In this document: in pieces, positions 28,374 through 37,222 of the stretch
Numbering within the stretch: position 1 is the stretch's first letter
Layout of the letters: every line of letters starts with the position of its first letter
Source: Planctomycetota bacterium
GTDB lineage: Bacteria; Planctomycetota; Phycisphaerae; UBA1845
Direction of reading: 5' to 3'
Length of the DNA stretch: 64,000 nucleotides
Assembly: GCA_029558835.1 (NCBI GenBank)
Contig: JAKQDH010000163.1
Coordinates: forward strand, 1 to 64,000
Program-made: the position numbers and the translations under genes
Notes under the pieces: model-generated
Told to the model about the DNA's origin: nothing
What the model saw: only the letters and a program-made list of their open reading frames with translations
Databases searched by the model: none

Positions 28374-29706
28374 CAAGGAACGGATCCTGGTGGTCGACGA
28401 CGCTCCCGACACGCTGGAGTTGCTCCGGCGTAACCTGCTGGACGCCGGCTACCAGGTGTTCACGGCGCCGGGCGCCGAAGAGGCCATCCGTCTGCTGAGC
28501 GACACGCAGATCGACTTGGTGATCACCGATCTGAAGATGCCGCACGTCAGCGGCCTGGAGCTCACCCGACACGTGCGGGAGAACCTCAAGGACACCGAGG
28601 TGATGATGATCACCGGCTATCCGACAATCCAGGGGGCGGTTACGGCCGTCAAGCTGGGCGTGCAGGACTACATCACCAAGCCGTTCACGGATGAGGAACT
28701 GCTCGGGGCCGTGCAGCGCATCCTGCACGTGCTGCGGGCGCGGCGCAACGCCCAGAACGGCTCGGAGCAGCCGCTCACGCTGGCCGGGTTCATCGGCGAA
28801 TCAAAGGCGATGCGCGGCGTGTTTCAGGCGATCCGCAAAGCGGCGGCCGTGCCGGCCACCGTGCTGATCGCCGGCGAGAGCGGTACGGGAAAGGAACTTG
28901 CCGCCCGGGCCATCCATTACGGCAGCCCGCGGGCGGCCGCCCCGTTTGTGCCCATCAATTGCGGGTCCATTCCGGAGAACCTGCTGGAAAGCGAGTTGTT
29001 CGGACACGTCAAGGGGGCCTTCACCGGGGCCACCGAGTCGCGGGCGGGGTTCTTTCAGACGGCCGACGGTGGGACGATCTTCCTGGACGAAATCAGTGAC
29101 ACGAGCCTGGCCATGCAGGCGAAACTGCTTCGCGTGCTGGAGAACGGCGAGATCTACATGGTGGGGTCCGCGCGCCCGCGGACCGTGGACGTGCGGGTGG
29201 TGGCCGCCACGAACAAGGACCTGCGCGTGCTGGTCAAGAACGGCGTGTTCCGGGACGACCTGTTCTTCCGCCTCAACGTGCTGACCATCACGATGCCGCC
29301 GCTGCGGGAGCGGGAGAACGACGTGCTGCTGCTGGTCGCCCACTTCGGGAAGAAGTTCGCGGAGGAGTTGGGCCGCCCGGTCCCGCAATTCACGGATGAC
29401 GCCCTGCGGGTACTGGCGAGCTACCACTGGCCGGGGAACGTCCGAGAACTGGAGAACGCCGTTCAGCGGGTCGTGGTGATGACGGAAACGAACGTCATCG
29501 ACGTGCGTGACCTGCCGCCGCCCATGCGTTTCTCCGTCGGGCGCGACGCGGGGTTGCACCGGACGCTGGCTGAGGTGGAAGCCGAACACATCCGCAACGT
29601 CCTGGCCAGCGTCTCGGGCAACAAGACGCAGGCGGCGGAGCTGCTCGGCATTGATCGCAAGACCCTGCGTGAGAAGCTGAAGCAGTACGAAGGCGAGGCG
29701 AGCTAA
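28357..29706 (+). CDS. NtrC-family sigma-54-dependent response regulator
   Basis: A 449-residue regulator. The receiver domain has the acidic pair Asp14-Asp15, the phosphorylated Asp58 (VITDLKMP) and Lys108 (YITKP). The AAA+ domain shows Walker A GESGTGKE (173-180), GAFTGA (220-225), which contacts sigma-54, and the motif [10 protein letters not shown]-terminal Fis-type helix-turn-helix ([20 protein letters not shown]) binds DNA. The ATG at 28357 follows AGGAGG and lies inside the end of the kinase gene. It should activate sigma-54 promoters when phosphorylated by the upstream kinase. The next operon downstream (30156 on) is a possible but unproven target. Confidence 0.93.
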   Translation: MVSAADKERILVVDDAPDTLELLRRNLLDAGYQVFTAPGAEEAIRLLSDTQIDLVITDLKMPHVSGLELTRHVRENLKDTEVMMITGYPTIQGAVTAVKLGVQDYITKPFTDEELLGAVQRILHVLRARRNAQNGSEQPLTLAGFIGESKAMRGVFQAIRKAAAVPATVLIAGESGTGKELAARAIHYGSPRAAAPFVPINCGSIPENLLESELFGHVKGAFTGATESRAGFFQTADGGTIFLDEISDTSLAMQAKLLRVLENGEIYMVGSARPRTVDVRVVAATNKDLRVLVKNGVFRDDLFFRLNVLTITMPPLRERENDVLLLVAHFGKKFAEELGRPVPQFTDDALRVLASYHWPGNVRELENAVQRVVVMTETNVIDVRDLPPPMRFSVGRDAGLHRTLAEVEAEHIRNVLASVSGNKTQAAELLGIDRKTLREKLKQYEGEAS

Positions 29707-29721
29707 GATCACGCCCTTGCG

Positions 29722-29822
29722 CAGGCGGGGGTGGACAGGTGCTGCGGCACGCGGAGGCATGCTTACCCGCGGTCGCGGGAAAGCAGGGCACCCACAACGC
29801 CGAAGGCGCTAAACACGTGCAG
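29722..29822. repeat. Interspersed repeat, family B
   Basis: Reads in reverse orientation relative to the copy at 62283: GGCGGGGGTGGACAGG, then GGAGGCATGCTTACCCGC, GGTCGCGGGAAAGC and GGCGCTAAACACGT. The rest of 29823-30155 shows no gene. Confidence 0.75.
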
Positions 29823-30155
29823 GGGGCCGACGCTACTTCTGCATCGGGCCCGATGTCGGCTTGTGGGCGGGGCGATTCTCTCCAGTGGTTCAAACCTCCC
29901 CGGTTCTCGTCCCAGAACATGGGGTCGGCGTTGTGCTCCGCTGCAATCGCATGCTGGGACGCCTGTCGGCGCAACCTATTGCGGAGAAATGAGTTAGCTC
30001 GACGGCGGCACCTCTCCCCAAGGCCAGAATCGAGCCCTCACATCCGAGTTTGTTTGCGGCATGCCGGATGACATTGCTGCCTCTCGGCCAAGTGGTTCAC
30101 CCGTGCGGGTGGCATCACCACCGGGCCGCAACGCTCATCGCACAGGAGACCGGCA

Positions 30156-30455
30156 ATGATCATGCCCGAGAGCACGCAGGTAGGGGGCCTTTGCTTCACA
30201 TGCAACAACCGGCCCAACTGCTTCTACCGGGCCCAACGAGGACCGGCGCTGTTCTGCGAGTTGTTTGATGATTACGAGGCGCCGCCGCTGGACCCTGACG
30301 GGAGGCGGCCAGTGACCGCACCGGTGCTGGCCGCGGCGGCGGTGGTGGGGGACGTGTCGGGGCTGGCCGGGCTGTGCCTGAACTGCGAGCACCGGCACAC
30401 GTGCGTGCACCCCAAGCCCGCGGGGGGCGTCTGGCACTGCGAGGATTACGAGTAG
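30156..30455 (+). CDS. Small protein with duplicated Cys-rich (zinc- or Fe-S-like) motif
   Basis: A 99-residue protein with two copies of one motif: GLCFTCNNRPNCFYRA followed by FCELFDDYE, and GLCLNCEHRHTCVHPK followed by HCEDYE. Each copy has four cysteines of spacing C-x2-C-x5-C-...-C, suitable for a zinc ribbon or Fe-S site. AGGAGA stands 6 bases before the ATG. It is the first gene of the redox operon, 65 bases ahead of the NuoE-like subunit. It may be a metal-binding accessory or electron carrier of the complex. I do not know a named family for it. Confidence 0.75.
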   Translation: MIMPESTQVGGLCFTCNNRPNCFYRAQRGPALFCELFDDYEAPPLDPDGRRPVTAPVLAAAAVVGDVSGLAGLCLNCEHRHTCVHPKPAGGVWHCEDYE

Positions 30456-30520
30456 CCGGAGAGGGTTAGCGCCGCCGGCTCGTTCTGCGGAATGCCGGCC
30501 TGCGTGCACGGAGCTTGCGC

Positions 30521-31375
30521 ATGAAGAAAGAGGAAGTCCTGAGCATCATTGACAAGCATCGGGACCAGGGAGACGGGCTGATCTCGGTCCTGGAGGAAAT
30601 CCAGACCAAGTACAGCTACCTGCCGGCCGAGGCCCTCAAGCTGGTGGCCGAGCGCACCGGTCGTTCCGCGGTGGACGTGTACAGCGTGGCCACGTTCTAC
30701 CGGTCGTTCAGCCTCAAGCCGCGGGGCAAGCACCTGTGTCTGGTGTGCCAGGGCACGGCCTGTCACGTGCGCGGGGCCCCGCAGGTCGAGAAGGAGTTTG
30801 CTCGGCAACTGCAAGTGCAACCGGGCGAGACGACGCCGGACCGGGAGTTCACGCTGGAGACGGTGAACTGCCTGGGAGCGTGTGCTCTGGGACCGGTCGT
30901 GGTCATGGACGGGCACTACTTTTCCAACGTGCGCACTTCGCGGGTGAAGTCCATCCTCGACAAGACGCGCGCGGGGCTTGACGACGCCGAATTGAAGGCC
31001 GACCTGCGTGACTTCGTGCTGACGGTGAGCTGTCCGCGGTGCAACCACAGCCTGATGGACCCGCACCACCCCATCGACGGCTCGCCGTCCATCAAGGTGA
31101 CGGTGGCGACCGAGGGGGAGCACGGGTGGCTGCGGCTTTCGGCGTTGTACGGGAGTTTCACGGTGGAGTCGGAGTTCGGCATCCGCACGGACGCGGTCGT
31201 GGATTTCTTCTGCCCGCATTGCCATGCGGTGCTGAAGGGCGCCTCCCTGTGTCCGCTGCCGCAGTGTCGCGCCCCGATGGTGTCCATGATCGTGCGCGCG
31301 GGGGGGGTCGTGCAGATCTGCTCGCGCCGAGGCTGTAAGGGGCACATGCTGGACCTCAACGGCAGCGGCGTGTGA
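30521..31375 (+). CDS. NuoE/HoxE-like [2Fe-2S] subunit with zinc-ribbon extension
   Basis: A 284-residue protein. Residues 1-160 are a thioredoxin-like [2Fe-2S] subunit of the complex I 24-kDa type, with cluster ligands Cys76, Cys81 (CQGTAC), Cys117 and Cys121 (CLGAC). It passes electrons from the NuoF FMN. Residues 165-284 are an extension with CPRC, CPHC, CPLPQC and CSRRGC pairs, resembling one or two zinc ribbons, that standard NuoE lacks. The ATG at 30521 is preceded by GGAG; the TTG at 30515 is less likely. It is followed after 59 bases by the NuoF-like fusion, so both are subunits of one enzyme. Confidence 0.9.
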   Translation: MKKEEVLSIIDKHRDQGDGLISVLEEIQTKYSYLPAEALKLVAERTGRSAVDVYSVATFYRSFSLKPRGKHLCLVCQGTACHVRGAPQVEKEFARQLQVQPGETTPDREFTLETVNCLGACALGPVVVMDGHYFSNVRTSRVKSILDKTRAGLDDAELKADLRDFVLTVSCPRCNHSLMDPHHPIDGSPSIKVTVATEGEHGWLRLSALYGSFTVESEFGIRTDAVVDFFCPHCHAVLKGASLCPLPQCRAPMVSMIVRAGGVVQICSRRGCKGHMLDLNGSGV

Positions 31376-31434
31376 ATGCCGGCGGCGTGGGGAATTCGGG
31401 GCATGGTGTCCAGGCAATTGACAAGGGTGGCGTG

Positions 31435-34400
31435 ATGGAAAGGCTGTGCTCGATCGAGGAACTGAAGCGTTTGCGGGCCCTGCTGGTGCGCGACGTCGAT
31501 GACCGCAGACCGCGGATCGTCGTTTGCGCCGGTACCGCCTGTCAGGCCAGCGGGGCCAACAGCCTGCTGCGGGCCGTGAAGAAGTACCTGATCGAAGCGA
31601 ACCTGGTGGAGAAGGTGGCCCTGCGGATCACGGGCTGCCACGGCTTCTGCGAGATGGGACCGTTCCTGCTCACCGAGCCGCAGAATGCGTTCTACGCCCG
31701 GGTGGCCCTGGAGGACGTACCCCGGCTGGTGCAAGCGGTCCTGGCGGACGCCTACGTGGAGGACCTGCTGTACCGGGACCCCGTCACCGGCGAGAAGTTC
31801 CGGCGCTGCGATGATATCCCCTTCTTCAAGAACCAGCAGCGCACCCTGCTGGAGATGAACCGGAAGATCGACCCCATTCGCGTGTATGACTACATCACCC
31901 ACGGGGGCTACCAGGCCCTCGAGGAGGTGCTGTCGAGGCGCAACCGGGAGTGGGTGGTGGAGGAGGTCAAGCGCTCGGCGTTGCGTGGTCGCGGTGGAGC
32001 GGGCTTCCCCACGGGCCTCAAGTGGGAGATGCTTGCCCGACAGCCCAAGGACCGCGGCAAGTTCCTGGTCTGCAACGCCGATGAGGGTGACCCCGGTGCG
32101 TACATGGACCGCAGCATCCTGGAAGGCAACCCCCACAGCATCATCGAGGGCATGCTGATCGGCGCGTTCGGGGTGTCCGCGACGCAGGGCGTCGTCTACG
32201 TCCGCAACGAGTATCCGCTCGCTATCAAGCATCTGACCATCGCGTTGCGACAGGCCCACGACCTGGGGCTGCTGGGTAACGACATCCTGGGAACGGGTTT
32301 CGCCTTCGACATTAAGATCGTGCGCGGCGCCGGGGCGTTCGTGTGCGGCGAGGAGACCGCCCTCATCCGCTCCATCGAAGGCAAGATGGGTGAACCCCGC
32401 CAGCGCCCGCCGTTCCCGGTTCAGAAAGGGATCAACGGCAAACCGACCGCCATCAACAACGTCGAGACCTGGGCCAACGTGCCGCTGCTCTTCCGCATGG
32501 GGGCCGCGAAGTTCGCGGAAATGGGAACCAAGGGCAACGGCGGCTGCAAGGTCTTCAGCCTGGTCGGCAAGATTAAGAACACCGGTCTGGTGGAGGTGCC
32601 CATGGGCACCACCCTCGGCGAGGTCGTCCACAACATCGGCGGCGGACCGCCGGGGAAAGCGAAGATCAAGGCCGTGCAGACCGGCGGACCCTCCGGCGGG
32701 TGCATCCCCGCCAGCAGGTTTGATCTGCCCATCGACTACGACAGCCTGGCGCAAGCTGGGTCGATCATGGGCTCCGGCGGCATGATCGTCATGGACGAGA
32801 ACACCTGTATGGTGGATGTCGCCAAGTACTTCATGAACTTCCTGAAGGACGAATCGTGCGGTAAGTGCTTCACGTGTCGGAAGGGCACGCAGCGGATGTA
32901 CGAGATTCTCGACGACATCTCGAAGGGCCAGGCCACGCTCGAACATCTGGACCTGCTGGAGGAACTCGCGCTCGCGGTTAAGGATACGACGATGTGCGGG
33001 CTGGGGCAGACCGCCTCCAACCCCGTCTTGAGCACGCTGCGGTATTTCCGCGAGGAGTATGAGGAGCACGTCTACGAGAAGAAGTGTCGGGCGTTCGTGT
33101 GCAAGGACCTCGTGGGAGCCCCCTGTCAGGCGGCCTGTCCGATCGACACGGAGGCCTGGCGGTACGTCGCCCACGTCGCCCGTGGGGAGTACGAGCAGGC
33201 CTACCAGGCGATCCGGGAGGCGAACCCGTTTCCGTCGGTGTGTGGCCGCGTGTGCTCGCACCCGTGTGAGTCGCGTTGCCGCAGCGGCACGGCCGGCAAA
33301 CAGCCCATCGCCATCCGGGCCCTGAAACGGTTCGTGACCGATCGGGTGGATCCGTCCGTCTACCGGCCGCGAAGGACGAAGGCGGTGCAGCCGGGTGGGC
33401 CGCGCGTGGCCATCATCGGCTCCGGGCCGGCGGGACTGACGGCCGCCCACTACCTGTCCCTGGCGGGGTACGCCTCCACGGTCTTCGAGGCGGATGCCCA
33501 GCCGGGCGGCATGCTCGTCAGCGGCATCCCGGCCTATCGTCTGCCGCGGGACACCCTGGGTAAGGAGATTAAGTCACTGCTCGACGAGAACGTCACGCTG
33601 AAGTGCAACACGGCCCTGGGGCGGGACATCACGATCGACGAGCTGCTCAACGACGGCTATCGGGCGGTGTTCCTGGCCATCGGGGCGCACAAGAGCCGCG
33701 CCCTGAACCTCAAGGGTGAGGACGTGCCGGGCGTCTTCCCCGCGATCGAGTTTCTCAAGTCCTTCAACCTCCGCGGTCAGAAGCAGGCCCGGGGACGGGT
33801 CGGCGTCATTGGCGGCGGCGACAGCGCCGTGGACGCCGCGGGCGTCGCCCTGCGGCAGGAGGGCGTCGACAGCGTCACGATCTTCTATCGGCGCACCCGC
33901 GACGAGATGCCCGCCCAGAAGAAGGATATTGACTCGGTGCTCGAGGAGGGCGTCAAGCTCGAGACGCTGATGACCCCCGTCCGCATCCTGACGGACAAGG
34001 GACGCCTGGCCGGCATCGAGTGCGTCCGCAACCGGTTGGGTGAGGTCGATGCCGGCGGCCGGCGCAAGCCCGTTCCGATTCCCGGCACCGAGCACGTGTT
34101 CCTGCTGGATACGCTGATCGTCACCATCGGAGACGTTCCGGCCATCGAGTTCATGAACTCAATGGGCATCGAGGTGACGGACTGGGGCACGGTGAAGATG
34201 GACCCGGCGACGCTGGCGACCTCGCGGGCGGGGGTGTTCGCCGGCGGGGACGTGGTCACGGGGCCCAATACCGTCGTGCAGGCTATCGCGGCGGGCAAGA
34301 AGGCCGCGACGATGATCGGGCGTTACCTGCGCGGCGAGGATCTGAAACAACCGGGGGTGCCGTTGCTGCCGGAGGTCTACGTTGAACCGGTGCAACTGGA

Positions 34401-34608
34401 CGACGACGCCCTGGCGGAGGCCAACCGGGTGGAGCCGCCGGTGGTGGCTCCGGCGGCGCGCCGTCGGGACTTCAACGAAGTAGAGCTCTCCCTGTCCGTC
34501 GAGGACGCCACTCGGGAGGCCCGGCGCTGCCTGCGTTGCGACCTGGAGTTCACACAGCCGAAGGAAGACGCGGTGCCGGCGCAGGCGACCGCGGGAGTTA
34601 CGGCATGA
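31435..34608 (+). CDS. NuoF-like NADH/FMN subunit fused to GltD-like NADPH oxidoreductase
   Basis: A 1057-residue fusion. Residues 1-100 are a second thioredoxin-like [2Fe-2S] module (Cys31, Cys36, Cys68, Cys72). Residues 115-545 are NuoF: RGRGGAGFPTGLKWE near 185 binds NADH/FMN, CGEETALI follows, and the [4Fe-4S] ligands are in ESCGKCFTCRKGT (475-481) plus a later Cys near 521. From ~553 a GltD-type Fe-S domain (CQAACPIDTE, CGRVCSHPCESRC) leads into an FAD domain (IIGSGPAGLTAAH, 662) and an NAD(P) domain (GVIGGGDSAVDAAG, ~793), ending with CLRCD. It therefore has two flavin sites and could take electrons from both NADH and NADPH. The start at ATG 31435 follows a weak GGGTGG; its stop overlaps the next start (ATGA). 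Confidence 0.92.
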   Translation: MERLCSIEELKRLRALLVRDVDDRRPRIVVCAGTACQASGANSLLRAVKKYLIEANLVEKVALRITGCHGFCEMGPFLLTEPQNAFYARVALEDVPRLVQAVLADAYVEDLLYRDPVTGEKFRRCDDIPFFKNQQRTLLEMNRKIDPIRVYDYITHGGYQALEEVLSRRNREWVVEEVKRSALRGRGGAGFPTGLKWEMLARQPKDRGKFLVCNADEGDPGAYMDRSILEGNPHSIIEGMLIGAFGVSATQGVVYVRNEYPLAIKHLTIALRQAHDLGLLGNDILGTGFAFDIKIVRGAGAFVCGEETALIRSIEGKMGEPRQRPPFPVQKGINGKPTAINNVETWANVPLLFRMGAAKFAEMGTKGNGGCKVFSLVGKIKNTGLVEVPMGTTLGEVVHNIGGGPPGKAKIKAVQTGGPSGGCIPASRFDLPIDYDSLAQAGSIMGSGGMIVMDENTCMVDVAKYFMNFLKDESCGKCFTCRKGTQRMYEILDDISKGQATLEHLDLLEELALAVKDTTMCGLGQTASNPVLSTLRYFREEYEEHVYEKKCRAFVCKDLVGAPCQAACPIDTEAWRYVAHVARGEYEQAYQAIREANPFPSVCGRVCSHPCESRCRSGTAGKQPIAIRALKRFVTDRVDPSVYRPRRTKAVQPGGPRVAIIGSGPAGLTAAHYLSLAGYASTVFEADAQPGGMLVSGIPAYRLPRDTLGKEIKSLLDENVTLKCNTALGRDITIDELLNDGYRAVFLAIGAHKSRALNLKGEDVPGVFPAIEFLKSFNLRGQKQARGRVGVIGGGDSAVDAAGVALRQEGVDSVTIFYRRTRDEMPAQKKDIDSVLEEGVKLETLMTPVRILTDKGRLAGIECVRNRLGEVDAGGRRKPVPIPGTEHVFLLDTLIVTIGDVPAIEFMNSMGIEVTDWGTVKMDPATLATSRAGVFAGGDVVTGPNTVVQAIAAGKKAATMIGRYLRGEDLKQPGVPLLPEVYVEPVQLDDDALAEANRVEPPVVAPAARRRDFNEVELSLSVEDATREARRCLRCDLEFTQPKEDAVPAQATAGVTA

Positions 34609-35282
34609 TCACGCTGACGATCAACGGTTTGCGGGTTGAGGTGGAGCAGGGGACGACGGTCCTGGAGGCGGCCCGCTTCCTGGGTTTCCCCATTCCCACC
34701 CTGTGCCACATGGAGGGTTTGTCGCCCTACGGCGCGTGCCGCCTGTGCGTGGTGGAGATCGGCGAGGGGCCCAAGGCCAAGCTGGTCAGCTCCTGCACGT
34801 ACCCGGCGGAAGAGGGCCTGCGCGTGCGGACGGCCTCGGCGCGCGTCCTGCGGGCCCGCAAGATGGTGCTGGAGCTGCTGCTGGCGTCCTGCCCGCAGTC
34901 GAAGGTGATCCAGGACTTGGCGTCGGCGCACCAGGTGCGGCAGCAGCGCTTCCGCCAGGAGCACGAGGACTGCATCCTCTGCGGTCTCTGCGTGCGCATG
35001 TGCGAAGAGCAGATGATGGCCAAGGCGATCGGCTTCCGCGGCCGCGGCTCCACCCGCAGCCTGGGCACACCCTTTGACATCAAATCCGAGGTCTGCCGAC
35101 TCTGCGGCGGTTGCATCTACGTCTGCCCCGCCTGTCAGCTCCGCTGTACGTACACCGAACCGGACAAGGCGATCTGTGGCGGCTGCGCCAACCTCAGCCC
35201 GCCCTGCGTCGAGAAGGAACGGTTCGATGACATGATGTGTTACATGAACCCCTGCGTTGCCTGCGAGATTGTGAAGGATTAG
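34605..35282 (+). CDS. HoxU/NuoG-N-like ferredoxin subunit with extra Cys-rich tail
   Basis: A 225-residue iron-sulfur protein. Residues 1-80 are a plant-type [2Fe-2S] domain (TLCHMEGLSPYGACRLCVVE, then SSCTYP). A NuoG-type segment and two [4Fe-4S] motifs follow: CILCGLCVRMC and CRLCGGCIYVCPAC. The last 50 residues add more cysteines (CGGCANLSPPC, CYMNPCVACEI), beyond the usual HoxU layout. The start overlaps the upstream fusion stop by ATGA, so translation is coupled. The subunit would form the electron wire between the NuoF module and the GltB-like protein, whose gene begins 20 bases downstream. Confidence 0.9.
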   Translation: MITLTINGLRVEVEQGTTVLEAARFLGFPIPTLCHMEGLSPYGACRLCVVEIGEGPKAKLVSSCTYPAEEGLRVRTASARVLRARKMVLELLLASCPQSKVIQDLASAHQVRQQRFRQEHEDCILCGLCVRMCEEQMMAKAIGFRGRGSTRSLGTPFDIKSEVCRLCGGCIYVCPACQLRCTYTEPDKAICGGCANLSPPCVEKERFDDMMCYMNPCVACEIVKD

Positions 35283-35302
35283 CCCACGGAGGTATCGACT
35301 CG

Positions 35303-36892
35303 ATGTCCATGACACTCTCTAGAGTAAACAGTTCGGCGGCCACGCTGACCAAGAACCGCACCGAAGGTTCCGTCACGCCCAGCTCCGGCATGTGCGTGAC
35401 GTGCGTGGACGGCTGCATCGGCATGTGCGAGATCGGTAAGTCCGCCTATCGCGGCCACGAGGTGATCTATCCGCAACCGTTCGGAGTGATCACGACGGCC
35501 GCCGAGAAGACGTACCCGGTGGACTACTCGCACTTCAACATCATGGGGACGGCCGTCGGCGCCCATGGCATCGAGGCGAACAGCGACAAGGCCATCTTCC
35601 CAGCGGTCAACCTGGAGGTGCTGTTCGGGCACGACCGCGGCATCAAGTTCCGCTATCCGTGGATCATCCCGGGGATCGGCTCAACGAACATCGCCAAGAA
35701 CAACTGGGAGGGGTTGGCCGTCGGGTCGGCCCTGGCCGGTACCGGCCTGACCATCGGCGAGAACGTGGTCGGCATGGACCCGGAAGCCGTGATCAAGGGC
35801 GGTCGGGTCGTCGACACGGTGGACCTCAAGCGCCGCGTCAGCCTGTTCAAGGAACACCAGCGGCAGGGCTACGGCGCCATCATCTGCCAGGCGAACATCG
35901 AAGACACCCGGCTGGCGGTGCAGGAGTACGCGGTCGACAAGCTGGGCGTCGAGTGCGTGGAACTGAAGTGGGGGCAGGGCGCCAAGGACATCGGCGGCGA
36001 GGTCAAGATCAACAACCTCAAGAAGGCCCAGATGCTCTATGAGCGCGGCTACGTCGTGCTGCCGAATCCCACCGACGCTCACGTGATCAAGGCCTTCGAA
36101 CACGGGGCGTTCAAGGAGTTCGAACGGCACTCGCGGGTGGGCATGGTGAGCGAGGAAGGCTTCGCCAAACGCGTCGAGGAGCTGCGCAAGGCCGGCGCCA
36201 AGTACGTCTTCCTGAAGACGGGTGCCTATCGACCCGCCGACCTGGCGCGGGCCGTCCTGTTCGCTGCCAAGTACAAGCTCGATCTGCTCACCGTGGACGC
36301 CGCCGGCGGCGGGACCGGCATGAGCCCGTGGCGCATGATGAACGAGTGGGGCGTGCCGCCCGTCGAGCTGCACTCGCTCCTGTACCAGTACTGCCGGCGC
36401 CTGGCGGAACGCAAGTACAAGCTGCCCGCCGTGGCGGTGGCCGGCGGCTTCACCTTCGAGGACCAGATCTTCAAGGGCCTGGCCATGGGCGCACCGTACG
36501 TCAGGCTGGTCGGCATGGCCCGCTCGCCGATCGCGGCCGCCATGGTCGGCAAGACCATCGGTCGCGCCATCAGCGACGGGCAACTGCCCGTTTACGTCGA
36601 GCGCTTCGGGACCACGATCGACGAGATCTTTGTTACCGCCGGCGAGCTGCGTAAGGAACTGGGTGACGAGGAGTTCAACCGCGTGCCGCCGGGGGCCATT
36701 GGGCTCTACACGTATTACGAGCGCCTGGCGCAGGGGCTTCGCCAGCTCATGTGCGGCAGCCGCAAGTTCGCGTTGGAGTACATCAGCCGCGACGACCTGG
36801 CGGCCTTGACCCATGAGGCGGCGAGCATCAGCGGCATCCCGTACATCACCGACGTCGACAAGGCCCAGGTGGAGGAGATTCTCGGCAGCTAG
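35303..36892 (+). CDS. FMN-binding glutamate-synthase-like (GltB central domain) protein
   Basis: A 529-residue member of the FMN-binding glutamate synthase family. The barrel includes LKWGQGAKDIGGEVKINN (FMN/2-oxoglutarate region), LLTVDAAGGGTGMSP, VAVAGGFTFEDQIFKGLAMG and the region VGKTIGRAISDGQLP. The glutaminase domain of true GOGAT large subunits is absent, so glutamine hydrolysis cannot occur in this polypeptide. An N-terminal Cys cluster (MCVTCVDGCIGMCEIG) may bind an Fe-S cluster. The ATG at 35303 follows GGAGG. As the last gene of the operon, it probably accepts electrons from the Nuo-like subunits. The true substrate is unknown. Confidence 0.85.
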   Translation: MSMTLSRVNSSAATLTKNRTEGSVTPSSGMCVTCVDGCIGMCEIGKSAYRGHEVIYPQPFGVITTAAEKTYPVDYSHFNIMGTAVGAHGIEANSDKAIFPAVNLEVLFGHDRGIKFRYPWIIPGIGSTNIAKNNWEGLAVGSALAGTGLTIGENVVGMDPEAVIKGGRVVDTVDLKRRVSLFKEHQRQGYGAIICQANIEDTRLAVQEYAVDKLGVECVELKWGQGAKDIGGEVKINNLKKAQMLYERGYVVLPNPTDAHVIKAFEHGAFKEFERHSRVGMVSEEGFAKRVEELRKAGAKYVFLKTGAYRPADLARAVLFAAKYKLDLLTVDAAGGGTGMSPWRMMNEWGVPPVELHSLLYQYCRRLAERKYKLPAVAVAGGFTFEDQIFKGLAMGAPYVRLVGMARSPIAAAMVGKTIGRAISDGQLPVYVERFGTTIDEIFVTAGELRKELGDEEFNRVPPGAIGLYTYYERLAQGLRQLMCGSRKFALEYISRDDLAALTHEAASISGIPYITDVDKAQVEEILGS

Positions 36893-36940
36893 GCAGCTCC
36901 GGATTACCGGGGAACTGATGTTGAGCAACAGGGGAGCAAC

Positions 36941-36971
36941 GGGTGGCATGGCCCAGCGCAGCGCCGCCATG
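36941..36971. repeat. Interspersed repeat, family A (short copy)
   Basis: Reads GGGTGGCATGGCCCAGCGC then AGCGCCGCCATG. It lies in the 330-base space after the GltB-like gene, which holds no gene. Confidence 0.7.
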
Positions 36972-37131
36972 TCCTCGCGGAGAGGAAGGTAACCACGGGA
37001 ACGGCCCGCCGGTCTGTCGGCGGGCAGGCGCGTGGCCCGGCGTCACCCCAAGGTGACTTCTACATACGACTCCTTGCACGCGGCCGGTCCCCACCGGGAT
37101 TCGCCGCCTTTCCCCGCCTCGGCGAGGGAAG

Positions 37132-37167
37132 ACGCCCCACGCCTTTTGCCATGAAGACGTGGGGCGT
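37132..37167. terminator. Hairpin between convergent genes
   Basis: Ten-base arms ACGCCCCACG and CGTGGGGCGT with a 16-base loop, between the redox operon (plus) and the PP2C phosphatase (minus). No clear T run on either side. Confidence 0.45.
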
Positions 37168-37222
37168 GTCTATGCGCCCGCCCCCGGGGCCGTGGCGCCC
37201 GCCGGGTCCAAGGCAGGCCAGG

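Noticed and set aside
30916-33450. An 844-residue frame on the minus strand
   Set aside because: It lies fully opposite the NuoE and NuoF-GltD genes, whose motifs are unmistakable. Its composition is typical of antisense frames in high-GC DNA.
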